This document shows, one piece after another, positions 5,809 through 7,769 of a DNA stretch of 7,769 nt. How positions within the stretch are numbered: position 1 is the stretch's first letter; every line of letters begins with the position of its first letter. The notes beneath the pieces were generated by a model. It was given only the letters and a program-made list of their open reading frames with translations. It ran no database searches and was not told the DNA's origin. A program made the position numbers and the translations under genes. The DNA comes from DASUGM01 sp036274055. GTDB lineage: Bacteria > Acidobacteriota > Vicinamibacteria > Vicinamibacterales > SCN-69-37. Location: positions 1 through 7,769 of the forward strand of contig DASUGM010000281.1 in NCBI GenBank assembly GCA_036274055.1, written 5' to 3'.

Positions 5809-6129
5809 ATGATCCTCTGGACTCCCCGGATAGCCGGCCTGCTCATGACGGTCTTTCTCGCCGCGTTTGCGCTCGATGCATTCAACGGCGCCGGTCCGAT
5901 TCCGATCGCCGTTCTCATGCACCTGCTACCGGCCGCGATTGTCGGCCTCGCAGTCGCCGGCGGCTGGCGACACCCGGCTTTCGGCGCCGCCGCCTTCCTG
6001 GCTCTGGCGATTGGCTACGCCGTCATGGCCGGAGGGCACCTCGACTGGATTGCCGTGATCTCCGGTCCGCTGGCGTTCATCGCGCTCCTGTTCGGAGTGT
6101 CAGCCGCGCGGAGTCGCCGAGCTCAGTAA
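5809..6129 (+). CDS. Small four-helix membrane protein of unknown function
   Basis: The product has 106 residues, almost all hydrophobic, with four predicted membrane helices at about 5-23, 31-50, 57-74 and 79-98 and a basic tail ending RSRRAQ. It opens with MILWTPRIAGLL and contains FALDAF near residue 20, a pattern I associate with a widespread uncharacterised small membrane protein family; I cannot assign a role. ATG 5809 is chosen because the protein begins naturally there. The frame continues upstream to a TTG at 5707 through the heptamer array, which would add 34 residues, but no ribosome site supports that. No strong ribosome site precedes 5809 either, so the start is moderately certain. 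It lies 108 bases after the bacilliredoxin stop and may be on the same transcript. It is convergent with the peptidase gene. Confidence 0.75.
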   Translation: MILWTPRIAGLLMTVFLAAFALDAFNGAGPIPIAVLMHLLPAAIVGLAVAGGWRHPAFGAAAFLALAIGYAVMAGGHLDWIAVISGPLAFIALLFGVSAARSRRAQ

Positions 6130-6145
6130 GAGCCTGCCACGATCA

Positions 6146-6165
6146 CCATGAAGCCATGAAGAAGA
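6146..6165 (+). repeat. Tandem CCATGAAG motif in the convergent gap
   Basis: The 61-base gap between the convergent membrane protein and peptidase genes holds two adjacent CCATGAAG copies (6147-6154 and 6155-6162, give or take a base). No terminator hairpin is visible in the gap. It may be a remnant of a short repeat; function unknown. Confidence 0.4.
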
Positions 6166-6190
6166 TCAAAATCGGCGTAGCCTCAGTTCT

Positions 6191-7708
6191 CTAATGGCAC
6201 CCGTAGTTCCCCGTGAAATCGCGGCAGCGCTCGAGCTTGAACGCCGGATCGACGGCAGGCGCCTTGTCGGCTTCGGCGACCGCGCGTCCGGTCGCGTACA
6301 TCCACTTCGTCATCTTCGTCAGCTTGGCGACGTCGATGCGATCGGGATTGTCGAACGGCGTGTGGTAGTCCGGATGCAGCAGCGTCGTGAAGAACAGCGC
6401 CGGCACGCCGTTGCGCGCGTACGGCAGGTGATCGCTGCGGTAGTACCAGCCCTCGCGATGGTTGGGATCATCCCAGGAATGATCGAGTTCGAAACCCGAG
6501 ACGTTCTTGTTGGCGGCGAGCGCGATGTCGACAAGCTCGGGTGAGTTGCGATGCGGCGGCAGCACGCCGAGCAGCGCCGCCGTTTTGGGATCGTTCCGGC
6601 CCATCATGTCGCCGTTGAGGCAGGCGACGATTGACGTGAGCGGCACCGTCGGATGTTTCACATACCAGCGCGAGCCCATCAGGCCGCGTTCTTCGGCGCC
6701 GTGCCAGATGAACAGCGCCGAGCGCCGGCCGGGAGCCGAGGCCATCGCACGGCCGATCGCCAGCAGCGCCACCGCGGTCGTCGCGTTGTCATCGGCGCCG
6801 TTCCAGATCGCGTCGCCATCGACCGGGTAGCGCTCGCCGTCGTGGTCCTGGTGCGCGCTGAACAGCACGTATTCGCTGCTCAGCTTCGGATCGCGGCCCG
6901 GGACCTTGGCGATGATATTGACCGACGGGTAGGTGAAGCTGTCGGTGAAAATCGACGCCACCAGACGTGCGTCAGCGGCGAGCGCGCCGTCGAGCGCCGA
7001 CTCGCGAACGTACAGCATCGGCATGCCGCGCGTCGGCACACGCGGCTCCGCGGTGCCGTCGGGATCGAGCCCGTAGGTGCCGCGCGGGAACGGGAACAGG
7101 ACGCGCGCCCACTGATCTCCGGCGCTGTCCGGCACGAGCGCCACGATCGCCGCCGGGCCGGCGGCGCTGACCTGCTTCTGAATCGCGCGCAGCCAGGTGC
7201 GCATCGCCTGCGGCGCGCCGGGGCCGGCTGCGGGCCCGGCGGCCGGCGCGGCCGGTGGGGCGTAGCGGACGACGAGCGTCTTGTCCTTCAGGTCAGCGCC
7301 GGTCAGCGCGTCTGGTGAAACGACAATCACCGGCGCGTCGACGTTGGCGAGCACGGTGCCGTCGGTGACGGCGTCGCGGCCCATCACCAGCTTCTTTCCG
7401 CCGAGCGTCACCGTGCTGCTCGCCGAGACGCGAAATCGTTCGAGCGGGAAGAACTGAAAATAGGTGCCGTTGTCGCCGGCCGGCAATAGCCCGGCGGCCC
7501 GGGCGCGTTCGGCGACCCAGACCGACGCGGCCATCTCGTCGAGCGTGCCGCCTTCGCGGCCGCGCATCGCGTCGCCGGCGAGCGTGAAGAGATCGTCCTT
7601 GATCTCGGACTCACGGATCTTCTCGATCGGATCCGACTTCTGCGCGCTTCCCACCGTAACGGCCGAGAGGAGCAACACCGCAGCGACGACGTGACCGGCG
7701 ATTTTCAT
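6191..7708 (-). CDS. Secreted M28-family zinc metallopeptidase (aminopeptidase-like)
   Basis: The product has 505 residues with a signal peptide (about 1-22, ending VTVGSAQ), so it is exported. The catalytic domain carries the full di-zinc M28 set: H286 and D288 in SAHQDHDG, bridging D307 in NGADDNAT, base E339 and ligand E340 in GAEERG, D367 in LNGDMMG and H449 in DYHTPFD. Between the N-terminal part and H286, residues about 115-270 fit an inserted PA-like domain, which contains a Pro/Ala/Gly-rich loop (151-167). Two cysteines near the end (C495, C504) could form a disulfide. M28 enzymes of this layout remove N-terminal residues from peptides; specificity cannot be read here. ATG 7708 starts directly at the signal peptide. 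No Shine-Dalgarno is visible, and a -10-like TATCTT lies only 7 bases upstream (7720-7715), so a leaderless mRNA is possible. Confidence 0.94.
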   Translation of the reverse strand: MKIAGHVVAAVLLLSAVTVGSAQKSDPIEKIRESEIKDDLFTLAGDAMRGREGGTLDEMAASVWVAERARAAGLLPAGDNGTYFQFFPLERFRVSASSTVTLGGKKLVMGRDAVTDGTVLANVDAPVIVVSPDALTGADLKDKTLVVRYAPPAAPAAGPAAGPGAPQAMRTWLRAIQKQVSAAGPAAIVALVPDSAGDQWARVLFPFPRGTYGLDPDGTAEPRVPTRGMPMLYVRESALDGALAADARLVASIFTDSFTYPSVNIIAKVPGRDPKLSSEYVLFSAHQDHDGERYPVDGDAIWNGADDNATTAVALLAIGRAMASAPGRRSALFIWHGAEERGLMGSRWYVKHPTVPLTSIVACLNGDMMGRNDPKTAALLGVLPPHRNSPELVDIALAANKNVSGFELDHSWDDPNHREGWYYRSDHLPYARNGVPALFFTTLLHPDYHTPFDNPDRIDVAKLTKMTKWMYATGRAVAEADKAPAVDPAFKLERCRDFTGNYGCH

Positions 7709-7721
7709 TCATGGAAGATAA

Positions 7722-7769
7722 TTGGGGGACGGGGGTGTTTTCCACAGTTTTGACGGTTTTGGGGACAGG
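7722..7769. repeat. Possible REP-like GGGGAC repeat at the window edge
   Basis: TTGGGGGACGGG (7722-7733) and TTTTGGGGACAGG (7757-7769) are near-copies about 35 bases apart, separated by GTGTTTTCCACAG and TTTTGACGG stretches. G-run plus GAC motifs with intervening T-runs resemble intergenic repeat elements in high-GC genomes. The sequence ends here, so any partner arm is not visible. Confidence 0.35.

Noticed and set aside
6156..6194. 12-codon open frame MKKIKIGVASVL
   Set aside because: It overlaps the end of the convergent peptidase gene and has no ribosome site; too short to support, possibly a gene remnant.

Overview
The window is G+C-rich (roughly two thirds by eye) and densely coding, with gaps of only 7 to 122 bases between genes. 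It reads as ordinary chromosome of a soil-type, polymer-degrading bacterium. A secreted GH27 enzyme with NPCBM and Ig-like domains, a secreted M28 peptidase, an AIF-like Rieske/FAD reductase, a bacilliredoxin-type protein and REP-like intergenic palindromes together suggest an acidobacterium. That assignment is inference from gene content; no rRNA or marker gene is present.

Layout, left to right. (1) Bases 1-945, minus strand: a two-gene operon encoding a small exported protein of unknown function followed 7 bases later by a MerR-family regulator whose 3' end lies outside the window. Just upstream is a promoter of classic MerR-activated design: -35 TTGACC, a 19-base spacer holding the perfect dyad CTGGAA-N3-TTCCAG, and -10 TAGGGT. 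This is the most informative regulatory signal in the window. (2) Bases 1002-1063: an inverted repeat with 29-base arms, wedged between that promoter and the stop codon of the next gene. (3) Bases 1064-4654, minus strand: a Rieske-FAD/NAD(P) oxidoreductase followed 9 bases later by a secreted multidomain alpha-galactosidase-like enzyme. (4) Bases 4777-5244, minus strand: an exported DUF4440/SnoaL-like protein, divergent from (5) a plus-strand BrxC/YtxJ-type monothiol bacilliredoxin (5317-5700). This is followed by a 7-base tandem repeat array and a small four-helix membrane protein (5809-6129). (6) Bases 6191-7708, minus strand: a secreted M28 metallopeptidase, convergent with the membrane protein gene. 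The right edge carries GGGGAC-type repeated sequence that may be the start of another REP-like element.

The genes do not form one pathway. The clearest functional unit is the MerR-controlled operon at the left, which looks autoregulated and drives an exported His/Met-rich protein. The remaining genes are secreted hydrolases and redox proteins. I see no phage, CRISPR, IS transposase, tRNA or rRNA, and no gene-free stretch longer than about 125 bases.
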